DNA of 64,000 nucleotides from Parvularculaceae bacterium. Lineage in GTDB: Bacteria; Pseudomonadota; Alphaproteobacteria; Caulobacterales; Parvularculaceae. Position 1 is the first letter of the stretch, and every line of letters starts with the position of its first letter. Location of the stretch: contig JANQSJ010000010.1 in NCBI GenBank assembly GCA_028284065.1, positions 1 through 64,000 on the forward strand. Reading direction: 5' to 3'. Positions 43,630-52,757 of the stretch are shown here, piece after piece. The position numbers and the translations under genes are program-made. Under the pieces are notes generated by a model. It did not search any database. It was not told where the DNA came from and saw only the letters and a list, made by a program, of their open reading frames with translations.

Positions 43630-44499
43630 TCACTCCTTCTCTGGCGCGCCGCCAGCGCGGGCGCGCGCGTAGTATTCGCCATACGAGCCGTAATGCGCGC
43701 CGCCGCCCGGAACCAAACACCGATTCAGGACGAGGCTGACATTCGGATTGACGTCAAGCAGTTCATCGAGCGCCACCGCCACCGCCGGCTGCGGCGTCGC
43801 GTCGGCCTGAACGACGAAGAGCGCCTCGTCGGCATGGCGGGCGAGCGCATAGGCCTCCGTCGTCGCCAGCATCGGCGGCGCATCGACGATAATCAGCCGG
43901 TTCGGCGCCGCCGTGGACGCGCGAGCGAAAAATGCGCGCGCCTCCTGCGAGCTGAACAGCTCCGCGGCGGGCCCCGTCTTCGACCCTTCGCCCAGAACGG
44001 CAAGCGGCGCCTGACGCGCCCGCCAGGCGAGAGACGACACCGACAGGCTCGGGTCCATGAGGCGATCGACGAAACCGGGGCCTTCGGGAATGTTGAAATA
44101 GCTGCGGACCTTAGGCTTCAGCGCGTCGCCGTCGATGAGGAGCACCGAAGCGCCCTCCTCCAGGGCAAGGCTGAGCGCGAGATTGACCGCGGTGAATGTC
44201 TTGCCTTCGCCGGGCCGCGTTGAGGTCACCACCACCACATTGCGGCGGCGCCCGCCGTCGCGCGCGCCGCGGCGTCCGCCGGCGTGCAAGAGCCCGATGC
44301 GCTTCAGCAAGGCGCGCTTGATGGCGCGCAGTTCCAGCACATGCGAGCGTCCGAAACCGTCAGGCGTGTAGGCGCCGAGCGCGGCGAGCGCGTCGAAATC
44401 GAGATCGAATTCCGGCGCAGGCGACCCCGCGGCGCGCGGCCGCTGCGGTCGGCCGGGCTCTGACGGCCCGTCTGACGCCACTCTTTCGATCAGTCCCAT
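43630..44499 (-). CDS. XrtA-associated tyrosine autokinase (CpsD/CapB-like)
   Basis: The 289-residue BY-kinase-type protein has the Walker A STRPGEGKT (93-101), Walker A' VLLIDGDALKPKV and Walker B LIIVDAPP. A C-terminal Tyr cluster (HYGSYGEYYARARAGG) is its likely phosphorylation tail. It matches TIGR03018, the cytoplasmic partner of the chain-length determinant encoded just upstream. Cycling phosphorylation controls polymer length. The ATG at 44499 lies inside the end of the upstream gene behind GGAGGATG. Confidence 0.92.
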   Translation of the reverse strand: MGLIERVASDGPSEPGRPQRPRAAGSPAPEFDLDFDALAALGAYTPDGFGRSHVLELRAIKRALLKRIGLLHAGGRRGARDGGRRRNVVVVTSTRPGEGKTFTAVNLALSLALEEGASVLLIDGDALKPKVRSYFNIPEGPGFVDRLMDPSLSVSSLAWRARQAPLAVLGEGSKTGPAAELFSSQEARAFFARASTAAPNRLIIVDAPPMLATTEAYALARHADEALFVVQADATPQPAVAVALDELLDVNPNVSLVLNRCLVPGGGAHYGSYGEYYARARAGGAPEKE

Positions 44500-46073
44500 T
44501 CGTAGACATCCTCCGGACCGGCGGCCCCGGCTGACAGGGCGGTTTCCAGGACGGTTTGTGAGGCTGATGCAGTTTGCGCGCCGTTCCCCAGACCGCCGGG
44601 CAATCGCACCGCCGCCAAGTAGATATAGGCGCCGCAAAGAATGACCAATGCGGCCATGACGGCGCCGAGCCGCGCAAGATCATTCTTGCGCCTCGTCTTA
44701 ACCATGTCGGTGGCGACCTCGCTCAATGCTCCCAGCACGGGAAGGCCGAAAGCTTTTTCCAGTTCGCCGGACTGGGTGAAACTGCGCTCGAAAAACGTGA
44801 TCCCCATCGCCGCCGCGCCGCCGGCGCCGATCGCCATAATAAGCACGCCGACGATGAGGAGCGTCCGCGGCGGGGACACGGGCTTGATCGCCACTTCGGG
44901 CCGCTCATAGACGCGGTATTCGACGCCCGCGCCGCCCGCCGAAAGGCTCTCGGTCAGGTTCAGCCGTTCATTGCGGCCGAGCAATTGCTCATAGCTGTCG
45001 CGGATCTGTTCGTAGTCGCGCTCAATGCGCCGCAGCTCGGCCTGCGCCGCCGGGGCCTGGCCGACCGTAAAGGCGAGTTTCTCGCGCTCGGCGAGCAGCT
45101 CCCGCTCCCGCTCCTCAAGGGTCGCGAGGAGATCCTCCGCGGTCCGCACTTCGTTCTCGAGCCGCCTATACTCGGGATTGACAGGCAGCGAGCCGGCGCC
45201 CGCGCGAAGTTGGTCAATGCGCGCCTTCACGTTCTGGATGTCGGGGTGCGTGTCCTTATACTGACTGCGCAGCGCCGCCAGTTCGACAAGCAGCCCGTCA
45301 AGCTCATTCCCTGAACTCGTCCGCGGCGTCGTCGACATGATGCTCCGCAGGCTGCGCAGCCGGCGCTGCGCAACCGAGATTTCCTCGCCGGCGCGGGCCA
45401 GCTCGGTCTCAACCCGATTTCGGCGCAGGGCGCGGCCTTCGACCACCGCCAGCTCTTCGGCGTTGGCGCGGCGAAACTCCGCGATTTCGCGCTCCTTCGC
45501 CGTCAGGCGCGCGCCGTAGCCATCGATCTCCTGCTGCAGACGACGACGCGCATCCTCACTCTCCGTAAGGCTTGCCCCAAGGTCCTGTTCGATCAGCATA
45601 TTGACGACCTGGTCGACCACGTCCCGCGCAATGGTCGGATCGCCAAACCGATAGCTGATGACGAAATACATCTCCTGCGTGCTGTCTATGCGGATGGATT
45701 CGGCGACCCAGTCGGTGAGCGATTGAAGCGCCGCCTCCTGGGCCAGCGCCGAACCGCCCTCCACGAGGCCCCGCAACCCAGTCCCGTAGATGATCTTTTC
45801 GACATTCGGACGGGTCAGCAGCTGGTTTCGCATCACTTCGACCCGGCGCTCATAGTTCGGTCGGGCCGTTACGCCGCTAAGCACCGGGTCAAGAATGGTC
45901 TCCGTTTGCACGAAGACCTGCGCGCGCGATTCGTACTTGTCGGGGATAAGCCAGATCAGAAACCACCCGGCGAGCGCAATCAGCCACGCGACGCCGGCGA
46001 CGATCCAGCGGCGGCGCCACAAGCCAAGGCCGTAGCGCACGACCGGCCCGGGTATGCTCGACAGTTCGAACAC
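44490..46073 (-). CDS. XrtA-system chain-length determinant (Wzz-like)
   Basis: The 527-residue protein has one N-terminal membrane helix (RWIVAGVAWLIALAGWFLIWL) and the Wzz motif KYESRAQVFVQTETILDPVL. A long periplasmic coiled-coil region follows (~170-400; LEERERELLAEREKLAF). The second helix is near 430-455 (TLLIVGVLIMAIGAGGAAAMG) and an extra one near 478-496. It matches the TIGR03007 form. It controls exopolysaccharide length with the autokinase whose gene overlaps its 3' end by 10 bp. The ATG at 46073 begins MFELSSIPGPVVRY. Confidence 0.92.
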   Translation of the reverse strand: MFELSSIPGPVVRYGLGLWRRRWIVAGVAWLIALAGWFLIWLIPDKYESRAQVFVQTETILDPVLSGVTARPNYERRVEVMRNQLLTRPNVEKIIYGTGLRGLVEGGSALAQEAALQSLTDWVAESIRIDSTQEMYFVISYRFGDPTIARDVVDQVVNMLIEQDLGASLTESEDARRRLQQEIDGYGARLTAKEREIAEFRRANAEELAVVEGRALRRNRVETELARAGEEISVAQRRLRSLRSIMSTTPRTSSGNELDGLLVELAALRSQYKDTHPDIQNVKARIDQLRAGAGSLPVNPEYRRLENEVRTAEDLLATLEERERELLAEREKLAFTVGQAPAAQAELRRIERDYEQIRDSYEQLLGRNERLNLTESLSAGGAGVEYRVYERPEVAIKPVSPPRTLLIVGVLIMAIGAGGAAAMGITFFERSFTQSGELEKAFGLPVLGALSEVATDMVKTRRKNDLARLGAVMAALVILCGAYIYLAAVRLPGGLGNGAQTASASQTVLETALSAGAAGPEDVYEWD

Positions 46074-46148
46074 GGAATAGAGCGTTCCTTATTCTGTCCG
46101 GACGGCGCCCTCGCAGAAACGAGGGGGGGGCCGCCGGCGGCCGTCGCC

Positions 46149-46781
46149 CTAGAACAGGCTCTCGGGGATCAGGATAACGTCTCCGGGCAGCACGGTGACG
46201 TTCGCGGAAATGTTCCCCTTTCGCAGCAGATCGTCGAGCTTCAGGCGGTAGGACTTGCGGTCATCGCCCTTGCCGCGGATGAGGACAGCCTTGTTGCCGG
46301 CCGCAAACTCGGTGAGCCCGCCGACAGCCACCATAACGTCAAGCACGGTGAGTCCCGACGAATAAGGCAGCGCCACCGGCCTTTGCGCCTCGCCAAGGAC
46401 ACGCACCTGTTGGTCAGGCGTCGACGTAAAATCCGACACGATGACGGTCACCTGCGGCGTCTTCACGTAGCGGCGAAGGTTCTTCTCAAGGTCGCTGGCG
46501 AGGGTCGTCGGCGTTTTGCCGGCGGCGACCATGTCCTCGACCAGCGGCGTCGAAATCCGGCCGTCCGGCCGCACCGTCACCTTGGTGGACAGCTCCGGCG
46601 CGCGCCAGACGAAGACTTCAAGCTGATCGAGCGGCCCGATAAGGTATTCAGGGGCGGACGCAGCCGCCTCTTCGAGAGTCGCCGAAGAAGCGCGCAATTC
46701 GTCCGCGTCGAGCACGTCGCCCGAGGCGCAAGCGGCGAGAAGCGCGGCCGCCAGTGCGCCAAGCATCACCCGAAATTTCAT
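46149..46781 (-). CDS. Wza-like polysaccharide export lipoprotein
   Basis: The 210-residue lipoprotein has signal MKFRVMLGALAAALLAAC, with the lipobox ending at Cys18. The polysaccharide export/SLBB features are EYLIGPLDQLEVFVWRAPELSTKVTVR, GRISTPLVEDMVAAGKT and VLDVMVAVGGLTEFAAGNKAVLIR. It forms the outer-membrane channel or its periplasmic part. The ATG at 46781 follows AAGGAACTGGCT; readings starting earlier, to 46895, are not needed. An 8-G run and a GGCCGCCGGCGGCC palindrome lie in the 75-bp gap to the next gene. Confidence 0.93.
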   Translation of the reverse strand: MKFRVMLGALAAALLAACASGDVLDADELRASSATLEEAAASAPEYLIGPLDQLEVFVWRAPELSTKVTVRPDGRISTPLVEDMVAAGKTPTTLASDLEKNLRRYVKTPQVTVIVSDFTSTPDQQVRVLGEAQRPVALPYSSGLTVLDVMVAVGGLTEFAAGNKAVLIRGKGDDRKSYRLKLDDLLRKGNISANVTVLPGDVILIPESLF

Positions 46782-46906
46782 AGCCAGTTCCTTCATATAG
46801 TTGACCTTTATTTGATACGCCTCACCGGGCCGGAGCATGGAAGACTGCATTCCATTCCCGACTTGGCGCGCCCCCTTTCGCCGCCGTAACGGCATATACC
46901 AGACCT

Positions 46907-49228
46907 TTAGCCGCGGCCACCAATGCCGGGCTTTTCGGTCTTGGAGCGAGTCTTGTCGGACGCTGCATCCTCGTTTTCCCTTGGCGAACGCATGGGCGAG
47001 CCGTCCTTTCGGGCGGATTGCCTGGCGTCGCCGTCCACGCCAAGCGCATCGGCTGCGCCCGCCGGCGGCGCGCGAAGCTCAGGTCGTTGATAACCTAAAG
47101 GCGTTACTATTGTTTGCAGCCCGGCGCCGGCCGCCGACGGCGTTTGGCCGTCCGACCGAATATAGGCGAGCAATGCCTCGCCGGCGTCACGCAGGCCGAG
47201 ATCGGTCATCGCGTCGAGATAGCCGTCGGCGGCGGCCTGATCGGCCGGATCGCGGCCAAGCGCGACCCGAAACGCGCGCGCCGCGTCTTCGGCGCGGCCG
47301 GCGCTGGCGAACGCGCGCCCGGCCGCGGCCGCGGCGCCGTCGACCGGATTTCGCTCCAACCGGGCAGCGAAGGCGATGAGATCCTTCACGCGGCCTGCCT
47401 CAAGCAGCGTATCAGCGAAGCGATCGGCATGGGATGGATCGGCGACGAATTCGGCCTCCACCGCCGACAGAGCGTTCGCCGCAGCGCCAACGTCGCCTGA
47501 GGCCCGGAGCGCGGTGGCGAGCGCCACATGCGCGTCGACGTCGTTCGGGCGCGCTCGCGCCAGCGACTGAAGCGTCTCGATCACCCGGCGCGCAGCGTCT
47601 GAGCCTGGGGCGTGGCGCGCATCGCGCGCCGCCAGCCACAGCCTTTCAGCGACGCCGTCGAGCCCGGGGTCAGCGGCGGCGGCCGCCAGCAGCAGGTCGA
47701 CCGCTGCGGCGACCTCGCCGCGTCGGCGCGCCGTTTCACCCGCAAGGGCCAACGCCAGGCCGTCGCCGCCGGCGACGAGCGCGCTTCCGCTCGGATCAGA
47801 GGGCGAAGGACTGGCGGTCGCGACGTCGGCGGCGGCCTTTAGTGCGGCGGCATGGCCGACGTCGACGGGATCAAGCAATCGTTCGATGCCGCCCAATTGT
47901 CCGCCCGCCCCGTCCCCGACGCTCGCCGGACCGATCAGAAACTCGATCCCGGTCAAGACGAATTTGGGCGCGCGCCGATCCGGCGAAAACGCCGGCGGCG
48001 CATCGGCGGCGGCCGCGATCAAGGCGAAAGCGTCCGATCGATCGCCTCTCCTCCGCGCCAGCGCCTGACGCCGCAAATGCGCCAGTCGGCCGGCGCCCGC
48101 GGCCTCCAGACCGTCCAGCGCCGCCACGACGTGGCTTTCCGATGGTCCGTTGCGCTCCCGCCAAGCGTCCGCCACGAGCGCCTTTACGTCCCAGGCGACC
48201 CAGTCGAACGGCGCAACTCTGATAACGGCGTCCACAAGCCGCGAGGCCACCGCAAGATCGCCCGCGCCGAGCTTCGCCACCGCGCGCAAAAGCTCGCCGC
48301 GCGGCGTATTCTCAAGCGCCGTATCGATGGCCTCGAAGACCTGGACGGCGGCCTTGTACTCGCCCTGTCGCAGCAACGAGACGCCGCGCAAACGCAGCGC
48401 GTCCGCATCGGCGCCGCTGTCGCCGCTCGCCGCCAGCCGCTTCGTCAGCAAGGCGTCCGCTTCCGCCAGGCGCCCCTGGCGGATCATCGCTTCAATTCTG
48501 ACGGCCTCGACCCGTGACGGCGCGGCGCCCGCTTCACGCGCGCGGCGCGCAGCGCTCTGCGCGAAGTCGAACGCGCCCGCGTCAAGCGCCATCCGGGCGC
48601 GCAACAGCCATGCCTGCGCGGCCACTTCCTGCACGCCGCCCAAGGCGATCCTGATATTCTCAACAAGCGCATCGCCGCCGCGGGGGTCTAGGCGATAGCC
48701 GATTTCCGCGAGCGCCAACGCCGCCTGCGCGCGATAGGGTCCGTCGAGAAGCGCCTGGGCGCGCACGCGCGCCTCGTCGAAGCGCCGCCCTCTGAAGTCG
48801 GCTTCTAGTCTGAACGCTTCGCGCATCGCTGCGTCGCGGAAGCGCGCTTGAGGATCATCGGCGAGCGCGCGCAATTCCTCATACTGCCCGGCCGCGGACA
48901 GCGCGCCGGCGAGCGCCTCCGTCGCGCGCTGGGTCGGTTTGCGCTCATAGGCGACGCGCCGCTCCAGCACGGCGATCCGCCGGCCGGCCATTGACGACGA
49001 GTCGTCGACTGAAGCGGGAGAGCCGGCCACGCGGGCCGCCGATTCCGGGCCCTCCGCTGCGCTATCGCCGGCGCCGAACCGAAGGCCCAACACGACAAGC
49101 ATCGTGGTTGCGACAACCGCCAAGCCCGCCGCGGCCGCCAGCCGGCGGCGAAATACTCCGCGTGCGAACGGCCCGGCGGCGAGCGCCAGCCTGCCTGCAG
49201 TTTTTCGAAGCGAATCCGAAGTCGGCAT
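46907..49228 (-). CDS. membrane-anchored TPR protein (PrsT-like)
   Basis: The ~773-residue protein has one N-terminal membrane segment (LAAAAGLAVVATTMLVVLGLRF, ~33-54) and then tandem tetratricopeptide-like helices to near residue 700. Typical repeats are QAALALAEIGYRLDPRGG, GEYKAAVQVFEAIDTALE and GRAEDAARAFRVALGRDP. The tail is hydrophilic. XrtA-type loci contain the large TPR protein PrsT, and by position and architecture this is probably the equivalent, acting as scaffold in export. The ATG at 49228 behind GGGGACGG is preferred to TTG at 49243. It is 125 bp before the Wza-like gene start in transcript direction. Confidence 0.82.
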   Translation of the reverse strand: MPTSDSLRKTAGRLALAAGPFARGVFRRRLAAAAGLAVVATTMLVVLGLRFGAGDSAAEGPESAARVAGSPASVDDSSSMAGRRIAVLERRVAYERKPTQRATEALAGALSAAGQYEELRALADDPQARFRDAAMREAFRLEADFRGRRFDEARVRAQALLDGPYRAQAALALAEIGYRLDPRGGDALVENIRIALGGVQEVAAQAWLLRARMALDAGAFDFAQSAARRAREAGAAPSRVEAVRIEAMIRQGRLAEADALLTKRLAASGDSGADADALRLRGVSLLRQGEYKAAVQVFEAIDTALENTPRGELLRAVAKLGAGDLAVASRLVDAVIRVAPFDWVAWDVKALVADAWRERNGPSESHVVAALDGLEAAGAGRLAHLRRQALARRRGDRSDAFALIAAAADAPPAFSPDRRAPKFVLTGIEFLIGPASVGDGAGGQLGGIERLLDPVDVGHAAALKAAADVATASPSPSDPSGSALVAGGDGLALALAGETARRRGEVAAAVDLLLAAAAADPGLDGVAERLWLAARDARHAPGSDAARRVIETLQSLARARPNDVDAHVALATALRASGDVGAAANALSAVEAEFVADPSHADRFADTLLEAGRVKDLIAFAARLERNPVDGAAAAAGRAFASAGRAEDAARAFRVALGRDPADQAAADGYLDAMTDLGLRDAGEALLAYIRSDGQTPSAAGAGLQTIVTPLGYQRPELRAPPAGAADALGVDGDARQSARKDGSPMRSPRENEDAASDKTRSKTEKPGIGGRG

Positions 49229-49348
49229 AGGGGCCGTCCCCAAATGGCGCGTCCCGCAAGAAGGACCGCCAGGCCGGCGTTTTTGATGCGGGGCAACCCC
49301 CGCGCGATGCGTTTCAAGGATGCGCAGACCCGGAACGGTCGCTGCGCG

Positions 49349-50119
49349 CTATCGGCTGCCTACTCCGAACAACGCCACGCGAAACGTCATCAAAACGATC
49401 TTTAAGTCCATGAGTATATTGCAATTCTTAAGATAATACAGGTCGAACCGGTGCTTTTCGACGGCGTCTTCGACCGACGCGCCATAGCTGCGCTTGACCT
49501 GCGCCCAGCCGGTGATCCCCGGCTTGACCATGTGGCGCAGCTCGTAGTGCGGCACAGCTTCGCTAAGAATTTCGACAAACTCGGGACGCTCAGGACGCGG
49601 GCCTACGAAGCTCATATCGCCGCGCAAGACATTGAACGCCTGCGGTATTTCATCAATGCGCAGATGCCGGATGACGCGTCCGACGCGCGTGACCCGCGGG
49701 TCGCGCTCTGACGCCCATTGCGCGCCGTCGCTTTCGGCGTCGACGCGCATGGAGCGGAACTTAACTATCTTGAATGGTCGCCCGCCAGCGCCCACCCGGA
49801 CCTGACGATACAAGACAGGCCCCGGCGTTTCGAGCGCGATGGCGATCGCCGCGATAAGGCAGATCGGCGCGGCCGCCACGAGAAGCGCCGCCGCCAGCGC
49901 TATGTCCGCCGCGCGTTTTGCGGCCACCGAAACCGGCGATGCGAGACGCTGCGCGTGCGCGACAACGTCCGACGGCGCAAACGCCCGCAAGTCGACGCCG
50001 CCGTCTTCCGCGCCGCCGGCGCGCGCCGCCATATTGCGTCCCGGCTGCGTGACACCGAACGCCAGAGCGCCCGCAAACGCGAGCGCGCCGCCCAAGGCCG
50101 TCGGCAACATCATTTCCAT
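49349..50119 (-). CDS. initiating sugar transferase (polyprenyl glycosylphosphotransferase)
   Basis: The 256-residue protein has an N-terminal hydrophobic segment, a ~40-residue linker, then the PglC/WbaP-type catalytic part: KRAADIALAAALLVAAAP, GPVLYRQVRVGAGGRPFKIVKFRSM, RHLRIDEIPQAFNVLRGDMSFVGPRPERPEFV and the final MVKPGITGWAQVKRSYG. It moves a sugar-1-phosphate to undecaprenyl phosphate, the first step of the exopolysaccharide. The ATG at 50119 follows AGGGGAAGCGTC; a reading to 50218 is not supported. It is the first gene of the long leftward cluster. Confidence 0.93.
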   Translation of the reverse strand: MEMMLPTALGGALAFAGALAFGVTQPGRNMAARAGGAEDGGVDLRAFAPSDVVAHAQRLASPVSVAAKRAADIALAAALLVAAAPICLIAAIAIALETPGPVLYRQVRVGAGGRPFKIVKFRSMRVDAESDGAQWASERDPRVTRVGRVIRHLRIDEIPQAFNVLRGDMSFVGPRPERPEFVEILSEAVPHYELRHMVKPGITGWAQVKRSYGASVEDAVEKHRFDLYYLKNCNILMDLKIVLMTFRVALFGVGSR

Positions 50120-50523
50120 GACGCTTCCCCTTATTCGAGGCGCCCCGCCGACATCGTTTCGGAGTGTTTTAGTTTGCTGCATACCCGAAAGGTTGAGCAG
50201 GAAACGTGCCGGCCCCACGAATTCACAATTAACGCGATCAGGAATTCTTGATTTTCGTCAATACGGCAAGAGAAATTAACGAACCGCCACAAAATACACG
50301 TTTAACGGGACGATTTACCGTTGAGTCATTTCGAGGGTTGTCGACGCAGCCGCATTTGCGCCGGTAGCCCGCCACATTGCCGCCATAATCCGATGACGCA
50401 GGCGCTTACCAATGTTTTACGGCCAGATAGGATGTCTATCAGCGTCAAGAAGCGTCGCCGACGCTTCGCCGGTGACGCAAAGCGAATGCCGGTGGGCGGA
50501 CGCGAAAAGGCGGCGACGCGAGC
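50120..50523. promoter_or_regulatory. divergent promoter region of the exopolysaccharide cluster
   Basis: The 404-bp region separates the leftward sugar transferase gene from the rightward glycosyltransferase-deacetylase fusion. The part from ~50220 to 50330 is AT-rich (CACAATTAACG, GAATTCTTGATTTTCG, AAATTAACG, TACACGTTTAACG) and likely holds both promoters. Several TTAAC words occur, but none pair with the spacing of a CtrA box. No gene or RNA is evident. Confidence 0.45.
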
Positions 50524-52704
50524 ATGCGCATCTTAACCATCACCACGCTTTACCCGAATGCGGCGGCGCCCGCCCATGGCGTCTTCGTGGAAAACCGCAT
50601 GGCCGACTTCGCCGACCGCACTGGCGCGCACGTCAGGGTGATCGCCCCTGTCCCGTGGTTTCCTTTCGATAACGCCGCATTTGGACGGTATGCGGCCTTC
50701 GCGCGGGCGCCCGCCCATGAAACGCGTCGCGGGATCGAAATCTCGCATCCCCGCTACGCAATTCCGCCGAAAGTCGGAATGACATACGCCGCAACTGCGC
50801 TCGAACGGGCCATCCGCAAGGAAGTTCAGAGGCAAGTGGACGCCGGCGCGGATTTCGATGTCATTGACGCCCATTATCTGTATCCGGACGGCGTCGCCGC
50901 CGCCCGCGTCGCGGCGGATCTAGGAAAGCCGCTCATCCTGACCGCGCGCGGATCGGACGTCAGCGAGATACCCGCCTTTCCGCGTCAGCGGCGGATGATC
51001 CTGTCAGCGATCGCTGTCGCCGATGCCGTCATCTGCGTCGCGGCGGCGCTAAAGGAGGAACTCGTTCGTCTCGGCGCGCCTGCGGAAAAAGTCCACGTCC
51101 TTCGGAATGGCGTTGATCTTGACCTGTTCCGGCCGCGGGCGCGCGACGCAGCGAAGGCCGCGCTCGGCGTGACCGGCAGGACGGTCGCCAGCGTCGGCCA
51201 TCTCATCGACCGCAAGGGCCACGATCTCGTCATCGACGCGGTCGCGGCCATTCCAGACGCAACGCTTCTGATCACGGGCGATGGCCCGGAACGCGGCGCG
51301 CTTGAAGCGCGAGCGCAGGCGGCCGGCGTGACCGACCGCACGCGGTTCCTGGGCCCCCGCCCGCATAACGAGCTCGCCGATGTTTATTCAGCTGCTGACG
51401 TTCTGGCGCTTGGGTCCACCCGCGAAGGCTGGCCGAACGTCCTTCTGGAGGCGATGGCGTGCGGAACCCCGGCCGTGGCCGCGCCTGTCTGGGGATGCGG
51501 CGAGGTGATCGCCGCGCCGGCGGCGGGCCGCCTCGCCGAGGAACGCTCGCCGGCGGCCTTCGCGGCGGCGCTATCGTCAATCCTCGACGCCGACTGGGAC
51601 CGAGCGGCCACAAGAACGTATGCGGAGGCTTTCTCCTGGCGCGATACGTCCGAGGGATTGAAGAACGTCTTCGCCACGGCAATGGCGCGCGCCGACCGCA
51701 AGGCGCAAGTGCGCCTGGCGCCGGCCACGCTGCGGTCCGCGCCCCGACAACAGCGCCCCCGGATGATTGTAACGGTGGACACGGAGGAAGCGTTCGACTG
51801 GGCGCAGTTCGAAAAGGACGCGCACTGGGTCGCGCCGCCGACCGATTTCGATCCGTTCGCGAAAATCTGCGCCGCCCATGGCGCGCGGCCATTATGCCTG
51901 CTTTCCTATCCGATCATTACGGACCCGGCGTCCGCCGACTATTTCTCGGCGCTAAAGGCCGCCGGCGACGCCGATCTGGGACTCCACCTTCATCAATGGG
52001 CGACGCCGCCTGAGCAATCTTTCGAGGGCGAGTATTATTCCTGGCAGAAGAACCTTCCCGCCCCGGTTCACCTTAAGAAGCTGAAAGCGCTTGCGGACGC
52101 CTTCGAGACGACGTTCGGCGAGCGGGCGACGTCACACCGGGCCGGCCGGTATGGCATTTCGACGGAGTCCTATCTCGACCTCGCCGAGATCGGCGTCAGG
52201 CACGATTTCAGTCCCAGCCCTTCCTTTAACTTCAGTGCGCCCGGCGGGCCGAACTTTACGACGATGTCCAACCAGCCGTTCCCGTTACGGATCAATGGCG
52301 GCGAGGCAATCTGGGTGACGCCGGCCTCCGGCGCCCATGGCCGGCGCGGCGGGGCGATCTTCACCGGCGCCGACGGCGCGCCCGGCTTCCCTGAAGGCGC
52401 GCCGAAGCGCGCGCCGTTGCTGACATCCCCTTTGCGGCTGACGCCGGAAGGGCCGAGTGTTAAAGAGCTTGTCGCCCTCGCCCGGCATATCGTGGCGACC
52501 GGCGCGCCTGTCCTTGTCTACTCCCTCCATTCAACGACGCTGACGCCCGGCGGGAACAATTACGCAAAGGATCGCTCGGTGGTCGATCGCGTCCTCGCCG
52601 CGACCGACGCGTTTTTCAGGGCGTTCAGAGAGGACCTCAATGGAGAGATGATCGACCTTGCGGGACTCGACGAGCTTTACCGGTCCGCCGCGTGCGGCGA
52701 TTAA
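50524..52704 (+). CDS. glycosyltransferase-polysaccharide deacetylase fusion
   Basis: The 726-residue two-domain protein starts with a GT4-type glycosyltransferase (~1-380), with YPNAAAPAHGVFVENRMADF, HVLRNGVDLDLFRPRARDAAK, TRFLGPRPHNELADVYSAAD and STREGWPNVLLEAMACGTPAV. A deacetylase-like NodB-fold follows (~410-720; MIVTVDTEEAFDW, LGLHLHQWATPPE, SHRAGRYGISTESYLDLAE, LVYSLHSTTLTPGGNNY), like WalW-type proteins. Together they would add a sugar and deacetylate it. The ATG at 50524 sits beside the divergent promoter region of the polysaccharide cluster. No signal peptide is seen. Confidence 0.9.
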   Translation: MRILTITTLYPNAAAPAHGVFVENRMADFADRTGAHVRVIAPVPWFPFDNAAFGRYAAFARAPAHETRRGIEISHPRYAIPPKVGMTYAATALERAIRKEVQRQVDAGADFDVIDAHYLYPDGVAAARVAADLGKPLILTARGSDVSEIPAFPRQRRMILSAIAVADAVICVAAALKEELVRLGAPAEKVHVLRNGVDLDLFRPRARDAAKAALGVTGRTVASVGHLIDRKGHDLVIDAVAAIPDATLLITGDGPERGALEARAQAAGVTDRTRFLGPRPHNELADVYSAADVLALGSTREGWPNVLLEAMACGTPAVAAPVWGCGEVIAAPAAGRLAEERSPAAFAAALSSILDADWDRAATRTYAEAFSWRDTSEGLKNVFATAMARADRKAQVRLAPATLRSAPRQQRPRMIVTVDTEEAFDWAQFEKDAHWVAPPTDFDPFAKICAAHGARPLCLLSYPIITDPASADYFSALKAAGDADLGLHLHQWATPPEQSFEGEYYSWQKNLPAPVHLKKLKALADAFETTFGERATSHRAGRYGISTESYLDLAEIGVRHDFSPSPSFNFSAPGGPNFTTMSNQPFPLRINGGEAIWVTPASGAHGRRGGAIFTGADGAPGFPEGAPKRAPLLTSPLRLTPEGPSVKELVALARHIVATGAPVLVYSLHSTTLTPGGNNYAKDRSVVDRVLAATDAFFRAFREDLNGEMIDLAGLDELYRSAACGD

Positions 52705-52757
52705 TCCGGCGTTAACAGCGTATCCTGCATTCTCCGCGCGTCATTAAGGAGAAGCCA

